Source: Pseudomonas sp. QS1027 (GTDB lineage Bacteria; Pseudomonadota; Gammaproteobacteria; Pseudomonadales; Pseudomonadaceae). Taken from it: DNA of 64,000 bases. Where the stretch lies: positions 124,001-188,000 of the forward strand of contig NZ_PHSU01000003.1 of assembly GCF_002814235.1 (NCBI RefSeq). Reading direction: 5' to 3'. The notes under the pieces were generated by a model that worked only from the letters and a program-made list of their open reading frames with translations, was not told the origin of the DNA and searched no databases. Each line of letters opens with the position of its first letter. Positions within the stretch are counted from its first letter, which is position 1. The position numbers and the translations under genes are program-made. Below are positions 40,127 through 48,622 of the stretch, one piece after another.

Positions 40127-41176
40127 TTACAGCGTCGGGTAGTCGATATAGCCGACCGGGCCTTTGCCGTAGAAGGTTTCCGGGTTTGCCGGGTTCAACG
40201 GTGCGTCGGCCTTCAGGCGGGCTGGCAGGTCCGGGTTGGCGATGAACGGCACGCCGAAGGCCACCGCATCGGCCTTGCCGCTGGCCAGCCAGGCGTTGGC
40301 GCTGTCCTTGGTGAAACGTTCGTTGGCGATGTAAGGGCCGCCGAACGCCGCCTTCAGTTGTGGGCCTAGGCTGTCGCTGGCTTCTTTCTCACGGGAGCAG
40401 ATAAACGCGATACCGCGCTTGCCCAGTTCGCGAGCGACGTAGGTGAAGGTTTCCGAGAGGTTCTCATCGCCCATGTCATGGGAGTCGGCGCGTGGCGCCA
40501 GGTGCATGCCGACGCGGCCTGCGCCCCAGACTTCGATCACGGCGTCGGTCACTTCGAGCAGCAGGCGTGCACGGTTTTCCACGGAGCCGCCGTAATTGTC
40601 GGTGCGCTGGTTGGTGCTGCTTTGCAGGAACTGGTCGAGCAGGTAGCCGTTGGCGCCGTGGATTTCCACGCCGTCAAAACCGGCGGCCTTGGCGTTTTCC
40701 GCACCGACCCGGTAGGCGTCGACGATATCGGCGATTTCAGCGGTTTCCAGGGCGCGCGGGGTCGGGTAGTCCGACAGTGGGCGTACCAGGCTGACATGGC
40801 CCTTGGGCTGGATGGCACTCGGTGCGACCGGCAGTTCGCCATTCAGGTACGAGGGATGGGAAACCCGGCCCACATGCCACAGTTGCAGGAAGATCCGGCC
40901 GCCGGCGCCGTGGATGGCCTTGGTCACGTTGGCCCAGCCGCGCACCTGGTCGTTGGACCAGATACCCGGGGTGTCGGGGTAGCCGACGCCCATCGGGGTC
41001 ACGGAGGTGGCTTCGCTGAGGATCAGGCCGGCGGAGGCGCGTTGCACGTAGTACTCGGCCATCAGTGCATTGGGGACGCGACCTTCATCGGCGCGGCAAC
41101 GGGTCAGCGGGGCCATGATGATGCGGTTGGGCAGTTCAAGGTCGCCCAGTTTGATCGAATCGAAAATAGTTGCCAT
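40127..41176 (-). CDS. xenB: Old Yellow Enzyme family ene-reductase, XenB-like
   Basis: A 349-residue FMN-dependent ene-reductase. The sequence closely follows XenB-type xenobiotic reductase: 'NRIIMAPLTRCRADEGRVPN' (about 17-36), 'FLQLWHVGRVSHPSY' (about 95-109), and the substrate pair His/Asn in 'GFDGVEIHGANGYLLDQF' (about 172-189). It reduces activated alkenes and nitro compounds with NAD(P)H. It is the last gene of an arsR-MFS-OYE unit, 34 bases after the MFS gene. Confidence 0.88.
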   Translation of the reverse strand: MATIFDSIKLGDLELPNRIIMAPLTRCRADEGRVPNALMAEYYVQRASAGLILSEATSVTPMGVGYPDTPGIWSNDQVRGWANVTKAIHGAGGRIFLQLWHVGRVSHPSYLNGELPVAPSAIQPKGHVSLVRPLSDYPTPRALETAEIADIVDAYRVGAENAKAAGFDGVEIHGANGYLLDQFLQSSTNQRTDNYGGSVENRARLLLEVTDAVIEVWGAGRVGMHLAPRADSHDMGDENLSETFTYVARELGKRGIAFICSREKEASDSLGPQLKAAFGGPYIANERFTKDSANAWLASGKADAVAFGVPFIANPDLPARLKADAPLNPANPETFYGKGPVGYIDYPTL

Positions 41177-41210
41177 GTGTACAACCCTCGTTATCAGTTA
41201 GTCGCAGAAT

Positions 41211-42377
41211 TCAGTGGGTAGCAGGTGCCAGTTCGTCGTTGTTGCTCTGGCGAAAGGTAATCAGGGTGACCAGCAGGGCCAGGACTGCCAATGCCGCGGC
41301 GGCCAGGGGCACGCTGGTGAGACCGAAGCCGTGGGCGATGACGCTGCCGCCGATCCAGGCCCCGAGGGCGTTGCCGACGTTGAAGGCGCCGATGTTCAGG
41401 GTCGAGACCAGGTTGGGGGCGGCCTGGCCATAGGTCACCACGTTGATCTGCAGGGCCGGCACCGCGGCGAAGCAGGCCGTGGCCCAGAGGAACAGGGTGA
41501 TTTCGGCGGGGATCAGCACCACGCTGCTCCAGGTCAGCACGGTGGCCAGTACGGCCATGGCGATGAACACGCCGATCAGGGTCGCGGCGAGGTTCCTGTC
41601 CGCCAGCTTGCCGCCGATGATGTTGCCGAGCGTCAGGCCCAGGCCCATCAGCACCAGGGTCCAGGTCACGCCCCGTGGCGAGACGCCGGTGACTTCGCCG
41701 AGCAGCGGCGCGATATAGGTGAACAGGGCGAACACGGCAGCGGAGAACAGTGCGGTCATGCTCAGGGACAGCCAGAGCCCGGCGCCCTTGAGTGCGGCCA
41801 GTTCGGCGCGCATGTCGAGTTTTTCCTCGTCGCGCTTGGCCGGCAGGTAGCGGATCAGGCCGATCAGCGCGATCACGCCGATCACCGTCACCGCCCAGAA
41901 GGTCGAGCGCCAGCCGGCCTCTTGGCCCAGCGCGGTGCCCAGGGGGACGCCGAGCACGTTGGCCAGGGTCAGGCCGGTGAACATCAGGGCCACTGCCGAG
42001 GCGCGTTTGTCCGGGGTCACCAGGTTGGCCGCGACCACCGAACCGATACCGAAGAAGGCACCGTGGCACAGGGCGGTGATGATCCGGGCGAACATCAGCA
42101 CGTTGTAGTCACTGGCGATGGCACAGAGCAGGTTGCCGACGATAAAGATCCCCATCAGCGCGACCAGGGCCGCCTTGCGCGGCAGCCGTGCGGTGGCCAT
42201 GGCCATGAACGGTGCACCGATCGCCACGCCCAGGGCGTAGCCGGTCACCAGCCAGCCGGCACCGGGGATCGACACGCCAAGGTCCGCCGCCACATTGGGC
42301 AACAGGCCCATGATGACGAACTCGGTGGTGCCGATGGCGAAAGCGCTCAGGGCCAGGATGAGTAACGAGAGGGGCAT
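41211..42377 (-). CDS. MFS drug/sugar exporter, AraJ/YdhP-like
   Basis: A 388-residue DHA1-type transporter with twelve membrane segments. 'LLILALSAFAIGTTEFVIMGLLP' opens it, and the motif 'DKRASAVALMFTGLTLANVLGVPLG' lies near residues 120-145. The start ATG at 42377 has AAGGAC upstream; an earlier start would run into the arsR coding region. It lies between the ArsR regulator and the ene-reductase, which suggests export of the same toxic compounds. Confidence 0.9.
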   Translation of the reverse strand: MPLSLLILALSAFAIGTTEFVIMGLLPNVAADLGVSIPGAGWLVTGYALGVAIGAPFMAMATARLPRKAALVALMGIFIVGNLLCAIASDYNVLMFARIITALCHGAFFGIGSVVAANLVTPDKRASAVALMFTGLTLANVLGVPLGTALGQEAGWRSTFWAVTVIGVIALIGLIRYLPAKRDEEKLDMRAELAALKGAGLWLSLSMTALFSAAVFALFTYIAPLLGEVTGVSPRGVTWTLVLMGLGLTLGNIIGGKLADRNLAATLIGVFIAMAVLATVLTWSSVVLIPAEITLFLWATACFAAVPALQINVVTYGQAAPNLVSTLNIGAFNVGNALGAWIGGSVIAHGFGLTSVPLAAAALAVLALLVTLITFRQSNNDELAPATH

Positions 42378-42394
42378 CTTGTGCTGTCCTTGAT

Positions 42395-42697
42395 TTAGAG
42401 CTCTTGGCTCATGATGCGGAGGAATTCCTGGATGGTTTCCTCGTTGCGTTTGAAAAAGTGCCATTGACCGGCTTTCTGGCTGCTGATCAACCCGGCGCGC
42501 TGCAGGGTGGCCAGGTGCGCGGACACGGTGGACTGCGACAGGCCGCAGCGCTGGTCGATCTGTCCGGCGCAGATGCCGTACTCATGGTTGTGGTGTTGTT
42601 CAGGGAACTGGTTTTTCGGGTCTTTCAGCCAGCTGAGAATGTCTCGGCGTACTGGGTGTGCCAGCGCTTTTATTATTTCGTCGAGGTCAAGGGGCAT
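42395..42697 (-). CDS. ArsR-family winged-helix regulator
   Basis: A 100-residue ArsR/SmtB-type regulator. The winged helix covers most of it: 'IIKALAHPVRRDILSWL' (about 8-24) and the recognition helix 'CGLSQSTVSAHLATLQRAGLIS' (about 51-72). Two cysteines (ICAGQI, RCGLS) lie near the helix, but the classical metal site motif is absent. It is the first gene of the operon and probably represses it, with palindromic sites just upstream. Confidence 0.9.
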   Translation of the reverse strand: MPLDLDEIIKALAHPVRRDILSWLKDPKNQFPEQHHNHEYGICAGQIDQRCGLSQSTVSAHLATLQRAGLISSQKAGQWHFFKRNEETIQEFLRIMSQEL

Positions 42698-42738
42698 GGT
42701 CGTTGCTCGGGGTGGGTAAAACGTTATATCGCGATGGG

Positions 42739-42762
42739 GCGAAATATATATCGATATTTCGC
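42739..42762. promoter_or_regulatory. Palindromic operator candidate in front of arsR
   Basis: GCGAAATAT and ATATTTCGC arms flank ATATCG, a 24-base near-perfect palindrome 42-65 bases upstream of the arsR start. The size and position fit an ArsR-family site. Confidence 0.55.
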
Positions 42763-42803
42763 GATACACCAATATGATTTTGATCTGATCTCAGTGTTGT
42801 TCG

Positions 42804-42827
42804 CTATATCGGGTTATAACGATATAG
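42804..42827. promoter_or_regulatory. Second palindrome, in front of acpH
   Basis: CTATATCG-GGTTATAA-CGATATAG, eight perfect pairs, 27-50 bases before acpH. It shares the ATATCG half-site with the arsR palindrome. Confidence 0.45.
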
Positions 42828-42853
42828 GCCGATGAGGTGCTAAGCTGTCGTCC

Positions 42854-43447
42854 ATGAATTATCTCGCACACCTGCATCTGGGCGGCCAGCGCCCGGAACA
42901 ACTGCTCGGCAGCCTCTATGGCGATTTCGTCAAAGGTCGCGTGCAAGGGCAGTTCACCCCGTCGATCGAAGCGGCGATTCAGCTGCATCGCCACATCGAT
43001 GTGTTTACCGATCGGCACCCTTTGGTGGGGCAGGCCTTGTCGCGGTTTTCCCTGACGCGACGGCGTTATGCCGGAATTGTCCTGGATGTGTTCTTCGATC
43101 ATTGCCTGGCGCGGGATTGGTCGCTCTATGCCGAAGGCGAGTTGGACAGCTTTACCGCCCGGGTCTATCGCGTGCTGGAAAGCGAGCGGAACCTGCCGGG
43201 GCGTCTGGCCGAGATTGCGCCTTATATGGCGGCGAACGACTGGCTGGGTTCCTACCGCGATTTCGAGGTGCTGGGGCAGGTGCTGCGAGGGATTTCGCGG
43301 CGCTTGTCGCGGCCCGAGGAGCTGGTGCATGCGATGCGCGAGCTGGAGGGGTTGTATGAGCCGTTGAGCGAAGACTTTCGGCTGTTCTATCCTGAATTGC
43401 AGGCGTTTTCCCGTGCCCACCCCCTGAATGAACACGATCCCTTGTAG
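42854..43447 (+). CDS. acpH: Acyl-carrier-protein phosphodiesterase (AcpH, DUF479)
   Basis: A 197-residue protein, close to the E. coli AcpH length. It starts 'MNYLAHLHLGGQRPEQLLGSLYGDFVKG' (given here as the family pattern 'NYLAHL.LG......G...GDF.KG') and keeps the HD-like metal residues in 'IDVFTDRHP' (about 46-54) and 'DVFFDHCLARDW' (about 79-90). It removes 4'-phosphopantetheine from acyl carrier protein. It is a single gene, followed at once by a REPIN. Confidence 0.9.
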   Translation: MNYLAHLHLGGQRPEQLLGSLYGDFVKGRVQGQFTPSIEAAIQLHRHIDVFTDRHPLVGQALSRFSLTRRRYAGIVLDVFFDHCLARDWSLYAEGELDSFTARVYRVLESERNLPGRLAEIAPYMAANDWLGSYRDFEVLGQVLRGISRRLSRPEELVHAMRELEGLYEPLSEDFRLFYPELQAFSRAHPLNEHDPL

Positions 43448-43532
43448 GAGCCGGCTTGCTGGCGATCGCGATTTTCCAGGCGACTACGATATCGACTATC
43501 AGATAGCTATCGCCAGCAAGCCGGCTCCTACA
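43443..43532. repeat. REPIN (paired inverted REP sequences)
   Basis: TGTAGGAGCCGGCTTGCTGG and its exact reverse complement flank a 42-base centre. This is the composition of the REP sequences common in fluorescent pseudomonads. It begins inside the acpH stop region and lies between acpH and the convergent olsA. Confidence 0.85.
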
Positions 43533-43582
43533 GGGTATGCGGCGTTTTCAGTGTTTCAGCCGGACGCGGGTGAATGTGTTTA

Positions 43583-44374
43583 TCAGGCTGCTTCGGCCTG
43601 GCGTGGTACCGAACGCTTCACTTGCGCCACTTCACCGAACAACGCGATCTGCACCGCTTGCTGCGCCTGGAAGGCCAGCGCGGCACGTTCCTGGCCGTTG
43701 CAGGCGATCGGTTCGAGTATCTGGATCTCCACATCGCCCTGATCGTTGGAAAACAGGCGCATCAGATGGGAGAGCAGATCGTCGTCGCCAATGAACGGAG
43801 CCAGCAGGTCGGGTTTGCCGTCGCGCAGATAACGAATGGCCACCGGTTGCAAGGCCACCTCCGCATCAATAGCCGCCGACAGCAGGCGACCGTGGAAGGT
43901 GCGCAGCGAGCGGCCGTCGGTGGTGGTGCCTTCCGGAAACATCAGCAGCGGGTAGTGTTGCTCCAGGTGACGGGTCATCTGCTTGCGGATCAGTTGGCTG
44001 TCGCCCGAGCCGCGGCGGATGAACAGGCTGCCGGCTTTCGCGGCCAACCAGCCGGCCACCGGCCAGGTCCGTACTTCAGCCTTGGACAGGAAGGACATCG
44101 GGGCCAAGCCGCCGAGCAGGGCGATATCGGTCCAGGACACGTGGTTGCTGACCCACAGCATCGGTTGGCTGGGCAGTTCGCCGCGCACGGTTACGCGAAA
44201 GGGCAGGGCATTGCTCAGGCGCGCCATGAAAAAACGTGACCAGCGTTGCCGCCGGACCATGGAGTTGGCGACACCCAGACGTTCGAAAACCCCGAACGCG
44301 CTGGCCATGCTCAGGCCGAGCACCACCACCAGCAGCACCCGGGCTATACGGCCGTACACCCGCAGGCGGCTCAT
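43583..44374 (-). CDS. olsA: Lyso-ornithine lipid O-acyltransferase OlsA (PlsC family)
   Basis: A 263-residue membrane acyltransferase of the PlsC/LPLAT family. An N-terminal membrane helix is followed by the catalytic 'NHVSWTD' (H-x4-D, about 79-85) and 'FPEGTTTDG' (about 152-160). The start overlaps the olsB stop by one base; a longer frame upstream only reads through olsB. Coupled to olsB it should add the second acyl chain of ornithine lipid. Confidence 0.88.
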   Translation of the reverse strand: MSRLRVYGRIARVLLVVVLGLSMASAFGVFERLGVANSMVRRQRWSRFFMARLSNALPFRVTVRGELPSQPMLWVSNHVSWTDIALLGGLAPMSFLSKAEVRTWPVAGWLAAKAGSLFIRRGSGDSQLIRKQMTRHLEQHYPLLMFPEGTTTDGRSLRTFHGRLLSAAIDAEVALQPVAIRYLRDGKPDLLAPFIGDDDLLSHLMRLFSNDQGDVEIQILEPIACNGQERAALAFQAQQAVQIALFGEVAQVKRSVPRQAEAA

Positions 44375-45129
44375 CAGACTGCCGCCTTGAAGTGCCGCGC
44401 ATAGCGTGGGCACAACTCGTCGCGCTTGAGCAGGATAAACACGTCGGCTACCTGGAAGTCTTCGTCCCAGCACGGCTCGCCGCAGATCTTCGCGCCCAGG
44501 CGCATGTAGGCCTTGAGCAGCGGGGGCATTTCGGCGATGACGTTGCCGGGAATATCCAGTGACGGCAGTGGCTTTTTCGGTTCGGCGCGCAGGTGTTCGG
44601 TGCACAGGTAGCGTTCGCGCAGGCGCTGCATGATCGCCTGGGCCTGGATTCCGCCGTCCTGCATCGAGATGCTGGCGCAACCCATCAGGTAGCTGTAGCC
44701 GCCTTCGTTGAGGATTTCGGCCAGTTCGCTCCAGAGCACGGCGATGGTGCCGCCGTTGCGGTAAGCCGGGTCGACGCAGGTACGACCGATTTCCAGGATC
44801 GGCCCTTGCAGATGACCCAGGCCGTGGAGGCTGAATTCTTCTTCGCTGTAGTAACGCCCCAGGGTGTTGGCGGCCTTGTGGTCGAGCAGTCGGGTGGTGG
44901 CCACCAGGCGGCCGCTGTTCAGGTCGCGCACGCCGATATGGCTGCAGTGCACATCATAATCATCCATGTCCAGGCCCAGTTCAGCGCCTTTGAGCTTGGC
45001 ATTGAATTCGCCGCTGAAGACGTTGAAGCGCAAGGCCTGGGCTTCTTGCAATGCCGCAGCGCCCAGCAGGCGTTCGGCTTGCAGACGGCGTTCACTGCCG
45101 GTGTCGCTGATGCGGGCGATCTGGGTCAT
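44374..45129 (-). CDS. olsB: Ornithine-acyl-ACP N-acyltransferase OlsB
   Basis: A 251-residue acyltransferase of the OlsB family (GNAT-like). '[28 protein letters not shown]' type sequence near residues 33-60 and '[21 protein letters not shown]' near 115-135 are characteristic. It makes lyso-ornithine lipid from ornithine and 3-hydroxyacyl-ACP. Ornithine lipids replace phospholipids under phosphate limitation, which fits the Pho-box-like sequence upstream. Confidence 0.9.
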   Translation of the reverse strand: MTQIARISDTGSERRLQAERLLGAAALQEAQALRFNVFSGEFNAKLKGAELGLDMDDYDVHCSHIGVRDLNSGRLVATTRLLDHKAANTLGRYYSEEEFSLHGLGHLQGPILEIGRTCVDPAYRNGGTIAVLWSELAEILNEGGYSYLMGCASISMQDGGIQAQAIMQRLRERYLCTEHLRAEPKKPLPSLDIPGNVIAEMPPLLKAYMRLGAKICGEPCWDEDFQVADVFILLKRDELCPRYARHFKAAV

Positions 45130-45224
45130 TACGAGTCTCCGGTTGCCGGCCAGGGGTGCGGCCAGTCGACTTTGTTGTGCAAAGTCAGGCTATTTAGCCC
45201 CGGTGTCATCGCCATGAAGCTTTG

Positions 45225-45242
45225 GTGATGCTTATATGACAG
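45225..45242 (-). promoter_or_regulatory. Candidate PhoB box upstream of olsBA
   Basis: The minus strand reads CTGTCATATAAGCATCAC, compared with the Pho-box consensus CTGTCATAWAWCTGTCAY. The first 7-base half and the AT spacer are exact; the second half matches 4 of 7. It lies about 100 bases before olsB. Confidence 0.55.
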
Positions 45243-45353
45243 GGTCTCGGGAGCGTTCCCGGCGGCCTTTGTTCAGCCTCGCAAGCGCCGTGCACCAGGA
45301 TTGTCATCAAACGGGCTTAAGCTGATGCGAGGCTATTTCTGCGAGCTGGCTCC

Positions 45354-46454
45354 ATGCCCAAGGGTTCGACCTTTTTCCCTGCCTTGTTGTTGGCGCTCAG
45401 CGTCACCGCGCATGCCGAGATCTGGCCGGCTGAAGACTGGTCCCAGGGGCCGCAAGTGTCCGGGCCGGCGGTTGAAGCCCTGGAGTCCTATGCGTTTCCT
45501 GCTCGCGATGACGACACGCGAAAAGGCATTCGCAGCGATGCGTTGTTGGTGATCCGCCACGGCCAGATCGTCTACGAGCGTTATGCCGGCCCCACCACCG
45601 TCAATACCCCGCACCTCACCTGGTCCGTCAGCAAAAGCGTGATGGCCACCGTGCTTGGCGTAGCTTATGGCCAAGGCCTGTTCCAACTGCACGATTCGGC
45701 GGCGCGCTTCTACCGACCCATGCGCGCCCATCCCAATGTGACCCTGGAACACCTGATGAACTGGTCCTCCGGTATCGACTGGCAGGAGGACTACGAATAC
45801 GCGCCGCTGAAGTCATCGGTGGTGGCGATGCTCTACACCCTGGGACACACCGATATGGCCGGCTACACCGCCGCCCATGGTGAGTACGCCCGGCCGGGGC
45901 AGGCTTTCCGTTATTCCAGCGGCGACAGCAACGTGCTGTCCGCCGCCTTGCGCCGGATTGTCGGTGCCAAGCGTTATCCGAACTATCCCTGGACCGCGCT
46001 GTTCGACCCCCTGGGCATTCGCAGTGCAATCTGGGAGCGCGATGCCAGCGGCACCTTCGTCGCCTCGTCCTATGTTTATATGACGGCCCGGGATCTGGCG
46101 CGGATCGGCCTGTTGATGGAGCGTGAGGGGCGTTGGGGAGAGCGGCGATTGCTGCCCAGGGCCTGGGTGAATTTCAATCTGCGGCCTTTCGCCGGCTACA
46201 AACCGGGACAGGATGAGGCCGTGGGCGGCGGCCAGTGGTGGCTCAATCGCCCGATCAAGGGCGCCGCCAAGCCTTGGCCGGATGCGCCGCCGGACACCTT
46301 CGCCGCCCTCGGGCACTGGGGCCAGGTGTTGTATGTGATTCCCAGCGCAGACCTGGTCATCGTGCGCTACGGCGATGACCGCGATGGCAGCTACCGGCAC
46401 AACGAGTTTCTCAAACGAGCACTGGCGGCTTTTGCCCCGACGGTGACGCCGTGA
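45354..46454 (+). CDS. Serine hydrolase of the beta-lactamase/D-peptidase (class C) fold
   Basis: A 366-residue exported protein. A signal peptide of about 21 residues ends 'SVTAHA'. The SxxK active site is 'TWSVSKSVMA' (S91-K94) and a Tyr-x-x motif 'FRYSSGDSN' lies near 187. The fold is that of class C beta-lactamases and 6-aminohexanoate-dimer hydrolase. The substrate is unknown. It overlaps the small gene behind it (GTGA junction). Confidence 0.88.
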   Translation: MPKGSTFFPALLLALSVTAHAEIWPAEDWSQGPQVSGPAVEALESYAFPARDDDTRKGIRSDALLVIRHGQIVYERYAGPTTVNTPHLTWSVSKSVMATVLGVAYGQGLFQLHDSAARFYRPMRAHPNVTLEHLMNWSSGIDWQEDYEYAPLKSSVVAMLYTLGHTDMAGYTAAHGEYARPGQAFRYSSGDSNVLSAALRRIVGAKRYPNYPWTALFDPLGIRSAIWERDASGTFVASSYVYMTARDLARIGLLMEREGRWGERRLLPRAWVNFNLRPFAGYKPGQDEAVGGGQWWLNRPIKGAAKPWPDAPPDTFAALGHWGQVLYVIPSADLVIVRYGDDRDGSYRHNEFLKRALAAFAPTVTP

Positions 46455-46780
46455 GTCCCCGGGGATTTGTGCGCCGCCGCCCGCTGCTCAGCCTGCTGTT
46501 GGTGTTGCTGGTGGCCCTGGGCGCCTGGACCTGGCATGAGCGGCAGGCCTTGGAGGCTTTTCCGAGGATCATCAGCGCCTATACCGCGAAGGAATACTGC
46601 TCCTGCCGTTATGTGATGAACAATTCCGCGGACTATTGCCTGGGGTACGTCAAACAGTCGGTTCCGGTCAGTGATTTCCACGATGATCCCCAGCAACACC
46701 GGGTTACCGCCCAGGGGCTGGGGCGCAGCAGCAGTGCTGTCTGGGTTGGCCCGCGCGAGGGCTGCCGGCTCGAGCCCTGA
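46451..46780 (+). CDS. Small membrane-anchored hypothetical protein with four cysteines
   Basis: A 109-residue protein starting at a GTG that overlaps the serine hydrolase stop by 4 bases. One N-terminal membrane helix ('PLLSLLLVLLVALGAWTW') is followed by a periplasmic part with four cysteines ('EYCSCRYVMNNSADYCLGY' and 'REGC'). No domain is recognised. Coupling suggests it works with the hydrolase. Confidence 0.75.
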   Translation: MSPRGFVRRRPLLSLLLVLLVALGAWTWHERQALEAFPRIISAYTAKEYCSCRYVMNNSADYCLGYVKQSVPVSDFHDDPQQHRVTAQGLGRSSSAVWVGPREGCRLEP

Positions 46781-46844
46781 TCCGTGGTTTGCCACCTCTA
46801 TCCGGGGCGGGTAAGGTGGTGCCTACGTTCAATCAGGAGCTTGC

Positions 46845-47423
46845 ATGCACCGGTCCCGCCTATTTCTGGCCCTGCTCGGGGTGCTTGCCCTGCCGGCCCA
46901 GGCCAACTGGTACCTGGACAATGAGTCCTCGCGCCTGTCGTTTGTCACCACCCACAACGCCGATATTTCCGAAGTCCACCGTTTCCTGACCCTGCACGGC
47001 AAGATCGACGGCCAGGGCGTGGCGACCCTGGAAGTGGAACTGGAGTCGGTCAGTACCGGCATTCCCCTGCGTGACGAGCGCTTGCGTCGCGACCTGTTCG
47101 AGATCAAGACCTGGCCCGAGGCGCAGATCGTCGCGCAGATCAATGTCCAGCCGATCAGCGACCTGGCCCCTGGCGCGCAACTGGAGTTGCGCCTGCCGCT
47201 GGTGGTGAAACTGCGCGGCAAGGAGCACAGCTACAACGCCGAACTGCTGGCAACCCGCCTTGATGACCGACGCTTCCAGGTGGTGACCCTGGAACCCTTG
47301 GTGCTGCATGCCGAGGACTTCGACCTGTTGCCGGGGCTGGCGACATTACGCAAGGCCGCCGGCCTGTCGGCCATCAGTTTGTCGGTACCGGTGGGCGCGG
47401 TACTGATTTTCGCGGCGCGCTGA
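46845..47423 (+). CDS. YceI-family periplasmic protein
   Basis: A 192-residue exported protein. A signal peptide ends 'LPAQA'. The YceI lipocalin-like pattern is clear: 'WYLDNESSRLSFVTTHNADISEVHRF' near the start of the mature part and 'LRLPLVVKLRGKEHSYNAEL' in the middle. The family binds isoprenoid-type lipids. It precedes the ClsB gene by one base. Confidence 0.9.
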   Translation: MHRSRLFLALLGVLALPAQANWYLDNESSRLSFVTTHNADISEVHRFLTLHGKIDGQGVATLEVELESVSTGIPLRDERLRRDLFEIKTWPEAQIVAQINVQPISDLAPGAQLELRLPLVVKLRGKEHSYNAELLATRLDDRRFQVVTLEPLVLHAEDFDLLPGLATLRKAAGLSAISLSVPVGAVLIFAAR

Positions 47424-47424
47424 C

Positions 47425-48582
47425 ATGGCCGGGGCGATCTTCCCTTGGCGGGCCGACAACGCTTTCGAGCTGTTGATCGACGGCCCGAATTTTTTCCCAC
47501 GGATGTTTGAGGCGATTGCCCGGGCCGAGCGGCGGGTGGAGCTGGAGCTTTACCTGGTGGAGGCCGGTGCCTGTGCCGAGGCCATGGTCCGGGTGCTGGC
47601 CGAGGCGGCGGAGCGAGGTGTGCGGGTGCGTTGCCTGTTCGATGATTACGGCAGCCTCGCGTTTACCCTGGGCCTGCGTCGACGCCTGATCGAGGCCGGG
47701 GTCGAGTTGCGCTTCTACAATCGCCTGAGCTGGCGCCGTTGGGTGCGCAACCTCTACCGTGATCACCGCAAGCTGCTGCTGGTGGACCAGTCCCTGGCGG
47801 TGGTCGGCGGTACCGGCGTCACCGATGAGTTCTGGACCCCGGGCGAAGAACGCTTCGAATGGCACGAAGTCATGGTGCGGATCAGCGGTCCCCTGGTGCT
47901 CGACTGGCAACTGCTGTTCGACCGCCAGTGGCTGGCCAACGCCCAGCGTGCGGCCTGGAAACCCGTGGCGTCCTTCGGTCTGCCTCGCCTGCCGCGGGTT
48001 CCTCCGGCCGGGCAGGGCCTGGGCCGGGTGGCCTACGCCGATGCCCGGCAGCACCGGGACATCCTGCGCTCCCTGGTGCGGGCGTTGAACAGCGGCCAGC
48101 AGCGCGTCTGGTTGGCGACTCCGTATTTCCTGCCGACCTGGAAAGTCCGCCGCTCCCTGCGTCGAGCCGCCAACCGGGGCGTCGATGTACGGCTGCTGTT
48201 GACCGGGCCGCGTACCGACCATCCGTCGGTGCGCTACGCCGGCCATCGTTATTATCCGCGCCTGCTCAGGGCCGGGGTGCAGATTTTCGAGTACCAGCCG
48301 TGCTTCCTGCATCTGAAAATGGTGCTGATCGATGACTGGGTCAGTATTGGTTCGTGCAATTTCGATCACTGGAACCTGCGTTTCAATCTGGAAGCCAATC
48401 TCGAAGCTCTCGATCCTTCGTTGACCCGGGCAGTGGAGGCCAGTTTTCTCAATGATTTCGCCCTCAGCCAGCCGGTCAGCTTGCAGGACTGGAAGGCACG
48501 GCCGTTGTGGCAGCGGGTCAAGCAGCGGCTATGGGGTTGGTTGGACCGATTGGTAGTCAATGCACTGAATCGGCGGGGTTGA
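47425..48582 (+). CDS. clsB: Cardiolipin synthase / phospholipase D-like protein (ClsB type)
   Basis: A 385-residue phospholipase D superfamily protein with two HKD motifs: 'DHRKLLLVDQ' (H114, K116, D121) and 'LHLKMVLIDD' (H296, K298, D303), each followed by a GxG/GS turn ('VGGTG', 'IGSCN'). No N-terminal membrane helices are present, which fits ClsB rather than ClsA. It likely joins phosphatidylglycerol with another lipid. It is part of a membrane-lipid neighbourhood with olsBA. Only 1 base separates it from yceI. Confidence 0.85.
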   Translation: MAGAIFPWRADNAFELLIDGPNFFPRMFEAIARAERRVELELYLVEAGACAEAMVRVLAEAAERGVRVRCLFDDYGSLAFTLGLRRRLIEAGVELRFYNRLSWRRWVRNLYRDHRKLLLVDQSLAVVGGTGVTDEFWTPGEERFEWHEVMVRISGPLVLDWQLLFDRQWLANAQRAAWKPVASFGLPRLPRVPPAGQGLGRVAYADARQHRDILRSLVRALNSGQQRVWLATPYFLPTWKVRRSLRRAANRGVDVRLLLTGPRTDHPSVRYAGHRYYPRLLRAGVQIFEYQPCFLHLKMVLIDDWVSIGSCNFDHWNLRFNLEANLEALDPSLTRAVEASFLNDFALSQPVSLQDWKARPLWQRVKQRLWGWLDRLVVNALNRRG

Positions 48583-48622
48583 TAGACTCCGGTCCAACAC
48601 GCCCTGCGCCCAGGAATTGCCG

